From Nguyenibacter vanlangensis (GTDB lineage Bacteria > Pseudomonadota > Alphaproteobacteria > Acetobacterales > Acetobacteraceae), in the NCBI RefSeq assembly GCF_038719015.1, contig NZ_CP152276.1, forward strand, positions 3,985,501 to 4,049,500: a stretch of 64,000 nucleotides of DNA. The letters run 5' to 3'. Below are positions 6,380-15,121 of the stretch, piece by piece (within the stretch, counting starts at the first letter, position 1; each line of letters starts with the position of its first letter). Made by a program: the position numbers and the translations under genes. Below the pieces are notes generated by a model that was not told where the DNA came from, did not search any database, and saw only the letters and a list, made by a program, of their open reading frames with translations.

Positions 6380-9295
6380 ATGAGCGAGCCAAAGTCACAG
6401 GATCTCTATCGGGAGACGGTCTTCCTGCCGAAAACGAGCTTCCCCATGCGGGGCAGCCTGCCGAAGCGGGAGCCGGAGATTCTGGAGGACTGGGCGCGGA
6501 GCGGCCTGGACGGGCGGCTGCGCGCGCAGGCCGAGGGCCGTCCGCCCTTCATGCTGCATGACGGCCCGCCCTATGCGAACGGCAACCCGCATATCGGCCA
6601 TGCGCTGAACAAGATCCTGAAGGACGTGATCAACCGCGCCCATCGCATGGCGGGCTTCGCGGTGCATTACGTGCCGGGCTGGGACTGCCACGGCCTGCCG
6701 ATCGAATGGAAGATCGAGGAGGAATACCGCAAGGCGGGCAAGAACAAGGATTCGGTGCCGATCCTGCAATTCCGGGCCGAATGCCGCGCCTATGCCCAGA
6801 AATGGCTGGACGTGCAGGCGGCCGAATTCCGCCGGCTGGGCGTGCAGGCGGAATGGGAGCGGCGCTATGCCACGATGGATTTCGCCTCGGAAGCGACGAT
6901 CGTCGAGGAAATCGGCCGCTTCCTGCTGAACGGGCTGCTGTATCGCGGCCTGCGCCCGGTGATGTGGAGCCCGGTCGAGAAGACCGCCCTGGCCGAGGCC
7001 GAGATCGAATATCGCGACCATGAATCCACCACGATCCATGTCGCCTTTCCCTTCATCCACGATCCGACGCCGGCCCGCGCGCTGCAGGACGTGTCGGCCG
7101 TCATCTGGACCACCACGCCCTGGACGATCCCGGGCAATCGCGCCATCGCGTTCGGGCCGGGCATCACCTATGCCGTGCTGCGGGTCGACGGCGTGACCGA
7201 CAGCGCCGCGCTGGAACCCGGCGCGCGCCTGCTGGTGGCCGAGGACCTGATCGCGCGGTTCTGCGCGGCCGCCGGCATCACCGAGCATCATGTCCTCTAT
7301 ACCCTGCCGGGCGAGGCGCTGACCGACGCGCTGTGCGCCCATCCGCTGCGCGGCGAGGGCTATGATTTCGAGGTGCCGCTGCTGGCGGCGGATTTCGTCA
7401 CCACCGATGCGGGCACCGGCCTGGTCCACATGTCCCCCGCCCATGGCGAGGAGGATTTCGCCGTGTCGGTGGCCAACGGGATCGAAATCCCGGAACTGGT
7501 GCTGGATGACGGGCGCTATGCCGCCTGGGTGCCGCTGTTCGCCGACATCCATGTCTTCAAGGCCGCCGATCCGGTCTGCACCGCGCTGTCGGCGGCGATG
7601 GTGCGGGCCAGCGAGGCCGGCGCGGCCCCGGCGGGGCTGGTGGCGCGTTCGACCATCCTTCATTCCTATCCGCATTCCTGGCGGTCGCGCGCGCCGGTGA
7701 TCTATCGCGCCACGCCGCAATGGTTCATCCGCATGGATGGCGAGGGCCATCTGCGCGGCCGCGCCCTGCGTGCCCTGGAGGACGTGACCTTCGTGCCGGC
7801 CCAGGCGCGCAACCGCCTGACCGCGATGGTTGCCGACCGGCCGGACTGGTGCATCAGCCGCCAGCGCGCCTGGGGCGTGCCGATCGCCGTCTTCGTGGAA
7901 AAGCGCACCGGCGAGGTGCTGCGCGACCCGGCGGTCATGCAGCGCATCGTCGATGCCTTCCGCGCCGAGGGGGCGGATGTGTGGTACAGCGCGCCGGCCG
8001 CGCGCTTCCTGGGCGAGGGGCGCGACCCCGAGGAATATGAGCAGGTCTTCGACATCGTCGATGTCTGGTTCGAGAGCGGGTCGAGCCATCGCTTCGTGCT
8101 GGGGCGCGACGGGCTGCCCTTCCCGGCGGATCTGTACCTGGAAGGATCGGACCAGCATCGCGGCTGGTTCCAGTCCTCGCTGCTGGAAAGCGTGGGCACG
8201 CGGGGGACCGCGCCCTATCGGGCGCTGGTGACCAACGGCTTCGTGCTGGACGAGCAGGGGCGGAAGATGTCCAAGTCGCTGGGCAATGTCGTCGCCCCGC
8301 AGGACGTCAACGACTCGCTGGGCGCGGACATCCTGCGCCTGTGGGTGATGAATTCCGACACCAACGAGGATCTGCGCATCGGCAACGAGATCCTCAAGCA
8401 GCAGGGCGAACTGTATCGCCGCCTGCGCAATACGCTGCGCTGGCTGCTGGGGGCGCTGGACGGCTTTGCCGACGCCGAGCGCGTGCCGTACGAGCAGATG
8501 CCCGAGCTGGAGCAATGGGTGCTGCATCGCCTGACCGAGCTGGGCGGGCAGATCGACCGTGCGGTGCGGACCCATGAATGGGTCGGCGTCTATGCGGCGG
8601 TGCATGGATTCTGCGCCACCGACCTGTCGGCGTTCTATTTCGACGTCCGCAAGGACGCGATCTATTGCGACGGGGCGGACAGCCCGCGCCGCCGCGCCGC
8701 GCGCACCGTGCTGGACCATCTGCATCGCTGCCTGACGACCTGGCTGGCGCCAGTGCTGGTCTTTACGGCGGAAGAGGCCTGGACCGCCCGATTCGGTAAC
8801 GAGAACAGCGTACACCTGCAGGCGTTCCCCGTGCTGCCCGAGGAATGGATCCGCCCCGACCTGGCCGATCGCTGGGCGAGGCTGCGCGCGGTACGCCGAA
8901 TGGTGACGACCGAGATCGAGGCCGCGCGGCGCGACGGGGTGATCGGGTCCTCGCTGCAGGCCGCGCTGGACCTGCCGCTGTCCGAGGAAGAGGCTGCGCG
9001 TTTCGCCGATATCGACTGGTGCGAACTGGCCATCGTCTCGCAGACCTCGGTGACGGTCGAGCCGGGCGCGGCGTCGATCTATCTGGCCGACGGCGCAGAG
9101 GCGGGCGCCACGGAGGACGGGGGCGCCACGGTGAAGGGCGCCCATGGCGTGCCGCGCGTCTCGGTCGCGAGCGGCCATAAATGCGCCCGCTGCTGGAAGG
9201 TGCTGGACGAGGTCGGCACCCATGAGGCGCATCCCGCACTGTGCCTGCGCTGCGTCGCGGTCGTCGAGGCGGCCGGGGGCGTGCAGGGCGCATGA
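6380..9295 (+). CDS. ileS: Isoleucyl-tRNA synthetase
   Basis: A 971-residue class I tRNA synthetase that charges tRNA-Ile and edits valine. It shows HIGH (residues 71-74, NPHIGHALNK), the editing domain with TTTPWTIPGNRAIA, WCISRQRAWGVPI, KMSKS (629-633) and a C-terminal zinc ribbon with two C-x2-C pairs (CARCWKVLDE and LCLRC). The bacterial-type N-terminus and zinc finger mark the ordinary housekeeping form. The ATG follows an AGGG motif. The stop overlaps the lspA start (ATGA), the conserved ileS-lspA pair. Confidence 0.97.
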   Translation: MSEPKSQDLYRETVFLPKTSFPMRGSLPKREPEILEDWARSGLDGRLRAQAEGRPPFMLHDGPPYANGNPHIGHALNKILKDVINRAHRMAGFAVHYVPGWDCHGLPIEWKIEEEYRKAGKNKDSVPILQFRAECRAYAQKWLDVQAAEFRRLGVQAEWERRYATMDFASEATIVEEIGRFLLNGLLYRGLRPVMWSPVEKTALAEAEIEYRDHESTTIHVAFPFIHDPTPARALQDVSAVIWTTTPWTIPGNRAIAFGPGITYAVLRVDGVTDSAALEPGARLLVAEDLIARFCAAAGITEHHVLYTLPGEALTDALCAHPLRGEGYDFEVPLLAADFVTTDAGTGLVHMSPAHGEEDFAVSVANGIEIPELVLDDGRYAAWVPLFADIHVFKAADPVCTALSAAMVRASEAGAAPAGLVARSTILHSYPHSWRSRAPVIYRATPQWFIRMDGEGHLRGRALRALEDVTFVPAQARNRLTAMVADRPDWCISRQRAWGVPIAVFVEKRTGEVLRDPAVMQRIVDAFRAEGADVWYSAPAARFLGEGRDPEEYEQVFDIVDVWFESGSSHRFVLGRDGLPFPADLYLEGSDQHRGWFQSSLLESVGTRGTAPYRALVTNGFVLDEQGRKMSKSLGNVVAPQDVNDSLGADILRLWVMNSDTNEDLRIGNEILKQQGELYRRLRNTLRWLLGALDGFADAERVPYEQMPELEQWVLHRLTELGGQIDRAVRTHEWVGVYAAVHGFCATDLSAFYFDVRKDAIYCDGADSPRRRAARTVLDHLHRCLTTWLAPVLVFTAEEAWTARFGNENSVHLQAFPVLPEEWIRPDLADRWARLRAVRRMVTTEIEAARRDGVIGSSLQAALDLPLSEEEAARFADIDWCELAIVSQTSVTVEPGAASIYLADGAEAGATEDGGATVKGAHGVPRVSVASGHKCARCWKVLDEVGTHEAHPALCLRCVAVVEAAGGVQGA

Positions 9296-9819
9296 CCGGC
9301 GATCCTTTCTCCACGATGTCCGCGCCGGCCGTCCGGCCGGACGGCGCCGGGCGGTGCCGGGCGATCGGGGCGGCCCTGTTCGCGGGTGTGCTGCTGCTGG
9401 ACCAGGGCAGCAAATACTGGATCCTGCACGGGTTCGACCTGCCGGATCGCGGGTCGGTGCCGCTGCTGCCGGTCCTGAATTTCACGATGGTGTGGAACCG
9501 CGCCATCACCTTCGGCATGCTGGGCGGGCTGGCGGGGGTGGGGCGGGTGGTGTTCCCGATCGTCTCGCTGCTGATCGTGGCGCTGCTGGCGGTGTGGGTG
9601 GCGCGGACCACCCGCCCTCGGGTGGCCGCGGCGCTGGGGGCGATCATGGGCGGGGCGGTCGGCAACGTGATCGACCGGCTGCATTACGGCGCCGTGGTCG
9701 ATTTCATCCACGCCCATGCCTATGGCTGGTCCTGGCCGGTCTTCAACCTGGCGGACGCGGCGATCGATTGCGGGGTCGCGGTCCTGCTGTTCGACAGCCT
9801 GACCGACCGGCGCGGCTAG
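9292..9819 (+). CDS. lspA: Lipoprotein signal peptidase II
   Basis: A 175-residue inner-membrane aspartyl protease that removes signal peptides from prolipoproteins. Family motifs are LLLDQGSKYW (about 35-43), NFTMVWNRAITFG and the catalytic aspartates D137 (AVVDF) and D155 (FNLADAAID). About four membrane helices. The start overlaps ileS; an in-frame ATG at 9316 would shorten the N-terminus to a more usual length. The TAG stop lies inside the left arm of the first palindrome of the downstream cluster. Likely substrates in the window include the bamF-like and CHAP lipoproteins. Confidence 0.95.
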   Translation: MTGDPFSTMSAPAVRPDGAGRCRAIGAALFAGVLLLDQGSKYWILHGFDLPDRGSVPLLPVLNFTMVWNRAITFGMLGGLAGVGRVVFPIVSLLIVALLAVWVARTTRPRVAAALGAIMGGAVGNVIDRLHYGAVVDFIHAHAYGWSWPVFNLADAAIDCGVAVLLFDSLTDRRG

Positions 9820-10041
9820 AGCCATATCCATTCACACTGGTTCACGGATATGGCTCTAGCTCGTTGTTTTGGCGAGCATCTTTATCCGACCGGATGCGTC
9901 CATCCGGTCGGATGATGCGCTAGTGTCCTGCCCGAGAAATTCTTATGAGAATTTCTCGGATCAGCAGGCCACTAAAAATATTGATTCTAGTGTCCTTTCG
10001 ATTCCGAAATTCGCTTGCGAATTTCGGAATCGGGACACTAG
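9815..10041. repeat. Cluster of four palindromes behind lspA
   Basis: Four inverted repeats follow each other. (1) 9815-9860: perfect 15-bp arms (GCTAGAGCCATATCC) around 16 bases. (2) 9884-9913: perfect 13-bp arms (ATCCGACCGGATG) with a CGTC loop, extended by GCATC/GATGC. (3) 9921-9974: 12-bp core (CCGAGAAATTCT, loop TATG) within outer arms TAGTGTCCTG and CAGGCCACTA. (4) 9987-10041: CTAGTGTCC outer arms and a 16-bp core (CGATTCCGAAATTCGC) with a two-base loop. Units 3 and 4 share the TAGTGKCC edge and so form a family. They resemble REP/BIME-type or small non-autonomous elements; whether they also terminate transcription is unknown. Confidence 0.85.
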
Positions 10042-10114
10042 GCATCACGCGGCGAACAGGGTTCCTGACCAGAGTCCTTGCCGCAGACGGGCAGGAACGG
10101 TAAGAGGCACAATC

Positions 10115-10633
10115 ATGACGTCTTCAGTCGCTCGTTTCGCTCCGTTCGTCCTGCTGATGGCGGGCGGATTCCTGCTGGCCGGATGTTCCGGGTCGGATGT
10201 CAGCCGGGCCTTCGGCCTGGAACGCGATTCGCCGGACGAATATACGGTGACGACGCGCGCGCCGCTGTCGATGCCGCCGTCCGAGGCATTGGCGGTGCCG
10301 CACAGCGATGCCGCGCGCCCTCAGGATGAAAGCCCGCGCCTGCAGGCGCTGGAGACGCTGTCGCCGAACGTGGCGCTGCAGGGGGCCAGCGGCGCCGCCA
10401 GCACGGGCCAGGCCGCGCTGGTGAACGAGGCCAGCAGCGCGGCGGGCGCGTCCAACCAGGGCGAGTTGGGCCAGGCCGGCCAGGGCTTCGTCGACCAGTT
10501 GATGTTCTGGCATGGCGGCGGCGCCGGCAGCGTGGTGGACGGTGCGGCCGAAAATCGCCGCCTGCGCCGGAACGCAGCACTGGGCAACAGCCCGACCCAG
10601 GGGGCCACCCCGACCTTGAAGGGCGGGTCGTAA
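10115..10633 (+). CDS. BamF-like outer-membrane lipoprotein (DUF3035)
   Basis: A 172-residue lipoprotein. A hydrophobic signal ends in the lipobox L-L-A-G-C (cysteine at about residue 25). The mature start, SRAFGLERDSPDEYTVTTRA followed by PLSMPPSEALAVP, matches the DUF3035 family, whose Caulobacter member is BamF of the outer-membrane protein assembly machine. The rest is Ala/Gly/Ser-rich and low in complexity. The gene follows lspA, the usual alphaproteobacterial neighbourhood, but is separated from it by about 300 bases of palindromes. The ATG of MTSSVARF is chosen; the frame is open upstream through the palindromes without signal-like sequence. Confidence 0.8.
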   Translation: MTSSVARFAPFVLLMAGGFLLAGCSGSDVSRAFGLERDSPDEYTVTTRAPLSMPPSEALAVPHSDAARPQDESPRLQALETLSPNVALQGASGAASTGQAALVNEASSAAGASNQGELGQAGQGFVDQLMFWHGGGAGSVVDGAAENRRLRRNAALGNSPTQGATPTLKGGS

Positions 10634-10737
10634 CCGCCCGCGACCGGTTCCGGCGATTACCCGCTCCGCCCTTTCCGGGCGGTTTCGGCGGCGCGGCGGT
10701 GGCATTCGGTACGGCGTAAGGCGGATTGGGCCTCTTG

Positions 10738-11442
10738 ATGAGCGATGGTCGCGCCCTGTCCCGACCGGCATCGCCCCTTGCCCATATGCGGGACAGGATG
10801 GCCGAGGCGGATGCCGCGTTCAGGGCCGGTCTCGATACCGCCGCGACCGAGGCCGACATCCTGCGGCTTGCGCGAAACCTGCTCGGCCTGTGCGACGAGG
10901 TTGCCGAGACGCTGCGGCATCTTGTTCCGGTGAAGGCCCTGGCCTGCCGGGCCGGATGCGATACGTGCTGCCACAGTCTGATCCAGGTGAATCCGGTCTT
11001 CGCCATTCTGGCGATGGCGGAGGCGCGCCGGATCTTTTCCGCCGACCAATTCGAGATTTTGAGGAACAGGCTGGTTTCGGGCAGCTCTTTCTGCCCGTTT
11101 CTGTTCGACGGCGCGTGCGCGATCTATCAGAGCCGCCCGATGGTGTGCCGTGGCTATTACAGTTTCGACCTGGCGCTGTGCAGGCAAGGCGATTATTGCG
11201 AGAAGGATCTGGGATACCAGGGTGACGGTGCGCACGCCGCGCATCAGCTCATGATTTTTCTGTTTGCCCTGGAAAAGCGTCTCGAATCGATCGAAGAGTC
11301 TCTGGGCCTCGATTCCGGGCCGGTCTTCCTGCATGCGGCGGCGCGCGTTCTTCTGGAGGGGCCGGACGCGGCGCGGCGCTGGCGGACGGGGGAGCGTGTG
11401 TTTCCCGGCGCCTTGCTGGATGCGGCGGGCGATAATCCCTAG
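10738..11442 (+). CDS. YkgJ-type cysteine-cluster protein
   Basis: A 234-residue soluble protein with the metal-binding pattern of the YkgJ/Fe-S oxidoreductase-like family (CxxxCxxCC type): ACRAGCDTCCHSL, then FCPFLFDGACAIYQSRPMVC with RGYYSF, and later CRQGDYC. Members are thought to bind zinc or an Fe-S cluster, but their reaction is not established. The ATG at 10738 is chosen; an in-frame TTG lies at 10726. mutL starts nine bases after its stop, so the two may be co-transcribed; no functional link is known. Confidence 0.75.
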   Translation: MSDGRALSRPASPLAHMRDRMAEADAAFRAGLDTAATEADILRLARNLLGLCDEVAETLRHLVPVKALACRAGCDTCCHSLIQVNPVFAILAMAEARRIFSADQFEILRNRLVSGSSFCPFLFDGACAIYQSRPMVCRGYYSFDLALCRQGDYCEKDLGYQGDGAHAAHQLMIFLFALEKRLESIEESLGLDSGPVFLHAAARVLLEGPDAARRWRTGERVFPGALLDAAGDNP

Positions 11443-11451
11443 TCTGGTCCC

Positions 11452-13386
11452 ATGATCGACTCGTCCAGCCTGCCTGCCCGCCCGGTGATCCGGCGCCTGT
11501 CGGAACAGGTCGTCAACCGCATCGCGGCCGGCGAGGTCATCGAGCGTCCGGCGGCGGCGCTGAAGGAACTGGTCGAGAATGCCATCGATTCCGGGGCGCG
11601 CCGCATCGCGGTGCTGCTGGAGCGGGGCGGGATCGACCGGCTGGAAGTCGTTGATGACGGGTGCGGCATGACGCCGGACGACCTGATGCTGGCGGTGGAG
11701 CGGCATTGCACCTCGAAATTGCGCGACGAGACCCTGGTGCGGATCGACACGCTGGGCTTTCGCGGCGAGGCGCTGCCCTCGATCGGGGCGGCGGCGCGCC
11801 TGCGTGTGACCTCGCGCCCCCACGGGGCCGACGGCGCCTGGCGCATCGCGGTGGAAGGCGGGATGGTCGGCGCGCCGGAACCCTGCGCCGGGCCGCCGGG
11901 CACACGGGTGGTCGTCGAGGATCTGTTCTTCGCCACGCCGGCGCGGCGCAAATTCCTCAAGAGCCCGCGGGTCGAATCCGGCCATGCCGACATCACCGTG
12001 CGCCGCCTGGCGCTGTCGGTGCCGCATGTGGCGTTTCGCCTGCAACTGGATGACCGGGTGGTGTTCGACCTGCCGGCGCAGGACATGGCGGATCGTGTTG
12101 CCGCGCTGCTCGACGCCGAAGGTGCGGACGGGATGCTGCCGGTCGAGGGGCGCAAGGGCGAACTGGAACTGAGCGGTTTCGCCTGCGGCCCGTCGGTGCA
12201 TCGGGCCACGGCGGCGGGGCAGATCCTGCTGGTCAATGGCCGGCCGGTGGTCGATCCGGTGCTGCGCACCGCGGTGCGCGTGGCCTATCGCCACGTGATC
12301 GAGCATGGGCGCCATGCGGTGGTCGCGCTGTCGCTGCGGATTCCGCCCGATCAGGTCGACGTGAACGTCCATCCGGCGAAAACGGAATTGCGTTTCGCCG
12401 ACGCGGCATCGGTGCGCGGGCTGGTGATCGGCGCGCTGGGCCGCGCACTGGGCGGCGGCGCGGGCGTTGCCGGGGTTCGGCCGGGGGTGCTGCAATCGCG
12501 CGTGGCGGCACCGGCGCGGATCTGGTACCCGCCGCCCGACGCGCCGTCCGTGCGGGGGAATTCGGTGCCGATCCTGTCGGCGCCGGGGCGCGATCCGTTC
12601 GCCGCCCGGCTGGAACTGGGCGCCAGCCCCGCGGCGCGGATGCTGGACGGGCCGACGGCGCCCGATTCGGTGCACGGCCCGGCGCCCGGCCCGGGATCGG
12701 GATCGGAGCCCGTGTTCCCGCCCGGCATGCCCGGCGGGTCGGTCCGGGCCCTGGATGGATTGCCGCCGGATGCGTTTCTTCCGGATGAATTTCCATTGGG
12801 GGCCGCGGTGGCGCAGGTCATGGGGACCTATGTCATCGCGGTCTCGGGCGACGGGTCGCTGGTGCTGGTCGACCAGCATGCCGCGCATGAGCGCCTGACG
12901 CATGAGCGGCTGCGCGCGCAGTATCTGGACGGCACCCTGCGGGCGCAGCGCCTGTTGCTGCCGGACGTGGTGACCCTGCCGCGCGGGCAGGCCGAGCTGC
13001 TGATGTCCTTCGCCGGGACGCTGGCGGCGCTGGGGGTGGAGATCGAGTCCTTCGGCGGCGACGCGGTGCTGGTGCGGGCCTTGCCGGCGCTGCTGGGCAC
13101 CGACGATCCGGCCGCCCTGCTGCGCGACCTGGCCGAGGAACTGGCCGAGGACGATCTGGCCGGCCCGGGCGAGGCGCGGGCCCTGGACGGCAGGCTGGAC
13201 GCGGTGATCGCGCGGATGGCCTGCCACGGCAGCGTGCGGGCCGGCCGCAGCCTGAACCGGGCGGAGATGGATGCGCTGCTGCGCGACATGGAGCGCACGC
13301 CGCGGGCCGGCACCTGCTCGCATGGGCGGCCGACCTGGATCAAGCTGAGCCGCGCGGACCTGGAAAAACTGTTCGGCCGCCGGTAG
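11452..13386 (+). CDS. mutL: DNA mismatch repair protein MutL
   Basis: A 644-residue GHKL ATPase that couples MutS mismatch recognition to strand incision. ATPase motifs are ELVENAIDSGA, DDGCGM and GFRGEALPSI. A Pro/Gly-rich linker (about residues 340-440) leads to the dimerisation domain, which carries DQHAAHERLTHE near residue 474. This matches the DQHA-x2-E-x4-E nicking motif, so this MutL should be an active endonuclease, as expected in an organism without MutH. C-terminal CHGSVRAGRSL and GTCSHGRPT complete the site. The ATG follows the previous gene closely. Confidence 0.95.
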   Translation: MIDSSSLPARPVIRRLSEQVVNRIAAGEVIERPAAALKELVENAIDSGARRIAVLLERGGIDRLEVVDDGCGMTPDDLMLAVERHCTSKLRDETLVRIDTLGFRGEALPSIGAAARLRVTSRPHGADGAWRIAVEGGMVGAPEPCAGPPGTRVVVEDLFFATPARRKFLKSPRVESGHADITVRRLALSVPHVAFRLQLDDRVVFDLPAQDMADRVAALLDAEGADGMLPVEGRKGELELSGFACGPSVHRATAAGQILLVNGRPVVDPVLRTAVRVAYRHVIEHGRHAVVALSLRIPPDQVDVNVHPAKTELRFADAASVRGLVIGALGRALGGGAGVAGVRPGVLQSRVAAPARIWYPPPDAPSVRGNSVPILSAPGRDPFAARLELGASPAARMLDGPTAPDSVHGPAPGPGSGSEPVFPPGMPGGSVRALDGLPPDAFLPDEFPLGAAVAQVMGTYVIAVSGDGSLVLVDQHAAHERLTHERLRAQYLDGTLRAQRLLLPDVVTLPRGQAELLMSFAGTLAALGVEIESFGGDAVLVRALPALLGTDDPAALLRDLAEELAEDDLAGPGEARALDGRLDAVIARMACHGSVRAGRSLNRAEMDALLRDMERTPRAGTCSHGRPTWIKLSRADLEKLFGRR

Positions 13387-13545
13387 CCGCCAAAGGGACG
13401 GGACAAACGCCGGGATGGCGGGGCGGTTGCGCGGATTGCAAGCGGAATCGTCGCTGCTCGGCAGAACGTGAGCGGCGCGCGGCTGGTCTCGCCGACGGAA
13501 CGGCGATAGGCTCGGCGGCATCTTTTCACGGACGATGAGACCGAC

Positions 13546-15054
13546 GTGCATCCCATCCTGCTCCCGCTTGTCACGTATCTGCCGCTGGGCGGCGCCCTGG
13601 CCATCCTGCTGATGCGCGGCACAGCCGAAGCGGTCGAGGGGGCGTCGCGCTGGGTGGCGCTGTGGACCAGCCTGCTGGTCTTCGCCCTGTCGGTGGTGAT
13701 GTGGGGCGAGTTCGATCCCCGGCAGCCCGGCTTTCAGTTCGTGCAGCAACTGGACTGGGCGCCGTCCTTCGGCGTGTCGTACCATGCCGGGGTGGACGGG
13801 ATCAGCCTGCTGTTCGTGCTGCTTTCGACCTTTCTGACGCCGCTGGCGGTGATCGGCGGGTGGAAGCTGGTGACCACGCGGGTGCGCGACTACATGCTGG
13901 CGGTGCTGCTGCTGGAGACCACGCTGGTCGGACTGTTCTCGGCGCTGGATCTGGTGCTGTTCTATGTGTTCTATGAGGCGACGCTGATTCCGGGCAGCCT
14001 GATGATCGGTGTGTGGGGCGGGCCGCGCCGCGTCTGGGCGTCGATCCAGTTCTTTCTGTTCACGTTCGGCGGGTCGCTGTTCATGCTGCTGGCGCTGCTG
14101 GTGATGTGGAACGTCACCGGCACGACCGACGTGCCGGCGCTGATGCACCTGAATTTCCCGCGTGCGCTGCAATGCTGGCTGCTGCTGGGCTTCGTGGTGG
14201 CGTTCGGGGTCAAGCTGCCGCTCTTCCCGCTGCATGCCTGGCTGCCCGACGCCTATGCCGAGGCCCCGACGCCGACCACCGCGCTGCTGTCGGGCGTGCT
14301 GTCGAAGGCCGGGGCCTATGGGCTGCTGCGCTTCGGGGTCCTGATGTTTCCCGACGCGGCGCGGCTGTTCGCGCCCTATATCCTGGCGCTGGGGGTGGTC
14401 GCGGTGATCTATGCCGCCATCATCGCCCTGGCGCAGACGGACATGAAGCGGGTGATCGCCTATTCCTCATTCTCGCATATGGGGCTGGTCGCGGTCGGGC
14501 TGTTCACCCTGACGCCCGAGGGGGTCGACGGCGCCATCTTCCAGATGCTGTCGCACGGCGTGATCATCACCGCCCTGTTCTTCTGCGTCGCCGCCGTGGC
14601 CTGGCGGGCGGAAACCCGCTCGATCGACGCTTTCTCGGGGGTGGCGCACAAGATGCCGGTGCTGGCCACGCTGGCCATGCTGTTCGTGATGGCCAATGTC
14701 GGCCTGCCGGGTACCGGCGCCTTCGTCGGCGAATGGCTGGTCATGGTCGGCGCCATCCATGTCTCGTTCTGGGTCGCGCTGCTGGCCGGCAGCAGCATGA
14801 TCCTGGGGGCGGTCTATATGCTGGTCTTCTATCGCCGGATCTGGTTCGGGACGGCCGGGCACGGGGTGGTGGCCATGCTGCGCGACCTGACGGCGCCGGA
14901 ACTGGCGGTGCTGGTGCCCTGCGCGCTGGTCACGCTGTGGATGGGCATCCATCCGGGCAGTTTCCTGCGCGTCTTCGACCCGGCGGTGGTCGGGGCCTTC
15001 AATCCGCCGGCCCAGGCGGCCGCGGCGGGAAAGCTGCATCTCGCGCTGCGCTGA
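13546..15054 (+). CDS. nuoM: Solitary NADH-quinone oxidoreductase subunit M
   Basis: A 502-residue antiporter-like membrane subunit of complex I with about 14 membrane helices. Proton-channel residues are kept: E144 in FYEATLIPG (same number as the E. coli subunit) and the lysine in KLPLFPLHAWLPDAYAEAPT (about K223), followed by LLSGVLSKAGAYGLLRF. The chain looks full length and undamaged. Start is GTG at 13546 (no in-frame ATG fits). No other nuo gene is present: mutL is upstream and argP is downstream on the other strand, so subunits L, N and K must come from elsewhere, or this copy serves another role. Confidence 0.85.
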   Translation: MHPILLPLVTYLPLGGALAILLMRGTAEAVEGASRWVALWTSLLVFALSVVMWGEFDPRQPGFQFVQQLDWAPSFGVSYHAGVDGISLLFVLLSTFLTPLAVIGGWKLVTTRVRDYMLAVLLLETTLVGLFSALDLVLFYVFYEATLIPGSLMIGVWGGPRRVWASIQFFLFTFGGSLFMLLALLVMWNVTGTTDVPALMHLNFPRALQCWLLLGFVVAFGVKLPLFPLHAWLPDAYAEAPTPTTALLSGVLSKAGAYGLLRFGVLMFPDAARLFAPYILALGVVAVIYAAIIALAQTDMKRVIAYSSFSHMGLVAVGLFTLTPEGVDGAIFQMLSHGVIITALFFCVAAVAWRAETRSIDAFSGVAHKMPVLATLAMLFVMANVGLPGTGAFVGEWLVMVGAIHVSFWVALLAGSSMILGAVYMLVFYRRIWFGTAGHGVVAMLRDLTAPELAVLVPCALVTLWMGIHPGSFLRVFDPAVVGAFNPPAQAAAAGKLHLALR

Positions 15055-15121
15055 GCCTGCAAGCCGGGCCTGCAAGCAGAGTTCGTCCGGGTGAGCGGGC
15101 GCATGGCGGGATGGCGGCGCG

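Noticed and set aside
6395..9232. A long open frame on the minus strand opposite ileS
   Set aside because: ileS is certain from its HIGH and KMSKS motifs; the antisense translation has the same artefactual Arg/His/Gln composition.
10657..14235. A very long open frame on the minus strand opposite the YkgJ-type gene, mutL and nuoM
   Set aside because: It is antisense to three well-supported genes, and its translation is rich in H/R/Q/P with no motif, the usual mirror frame of GC-rich coding DNA.
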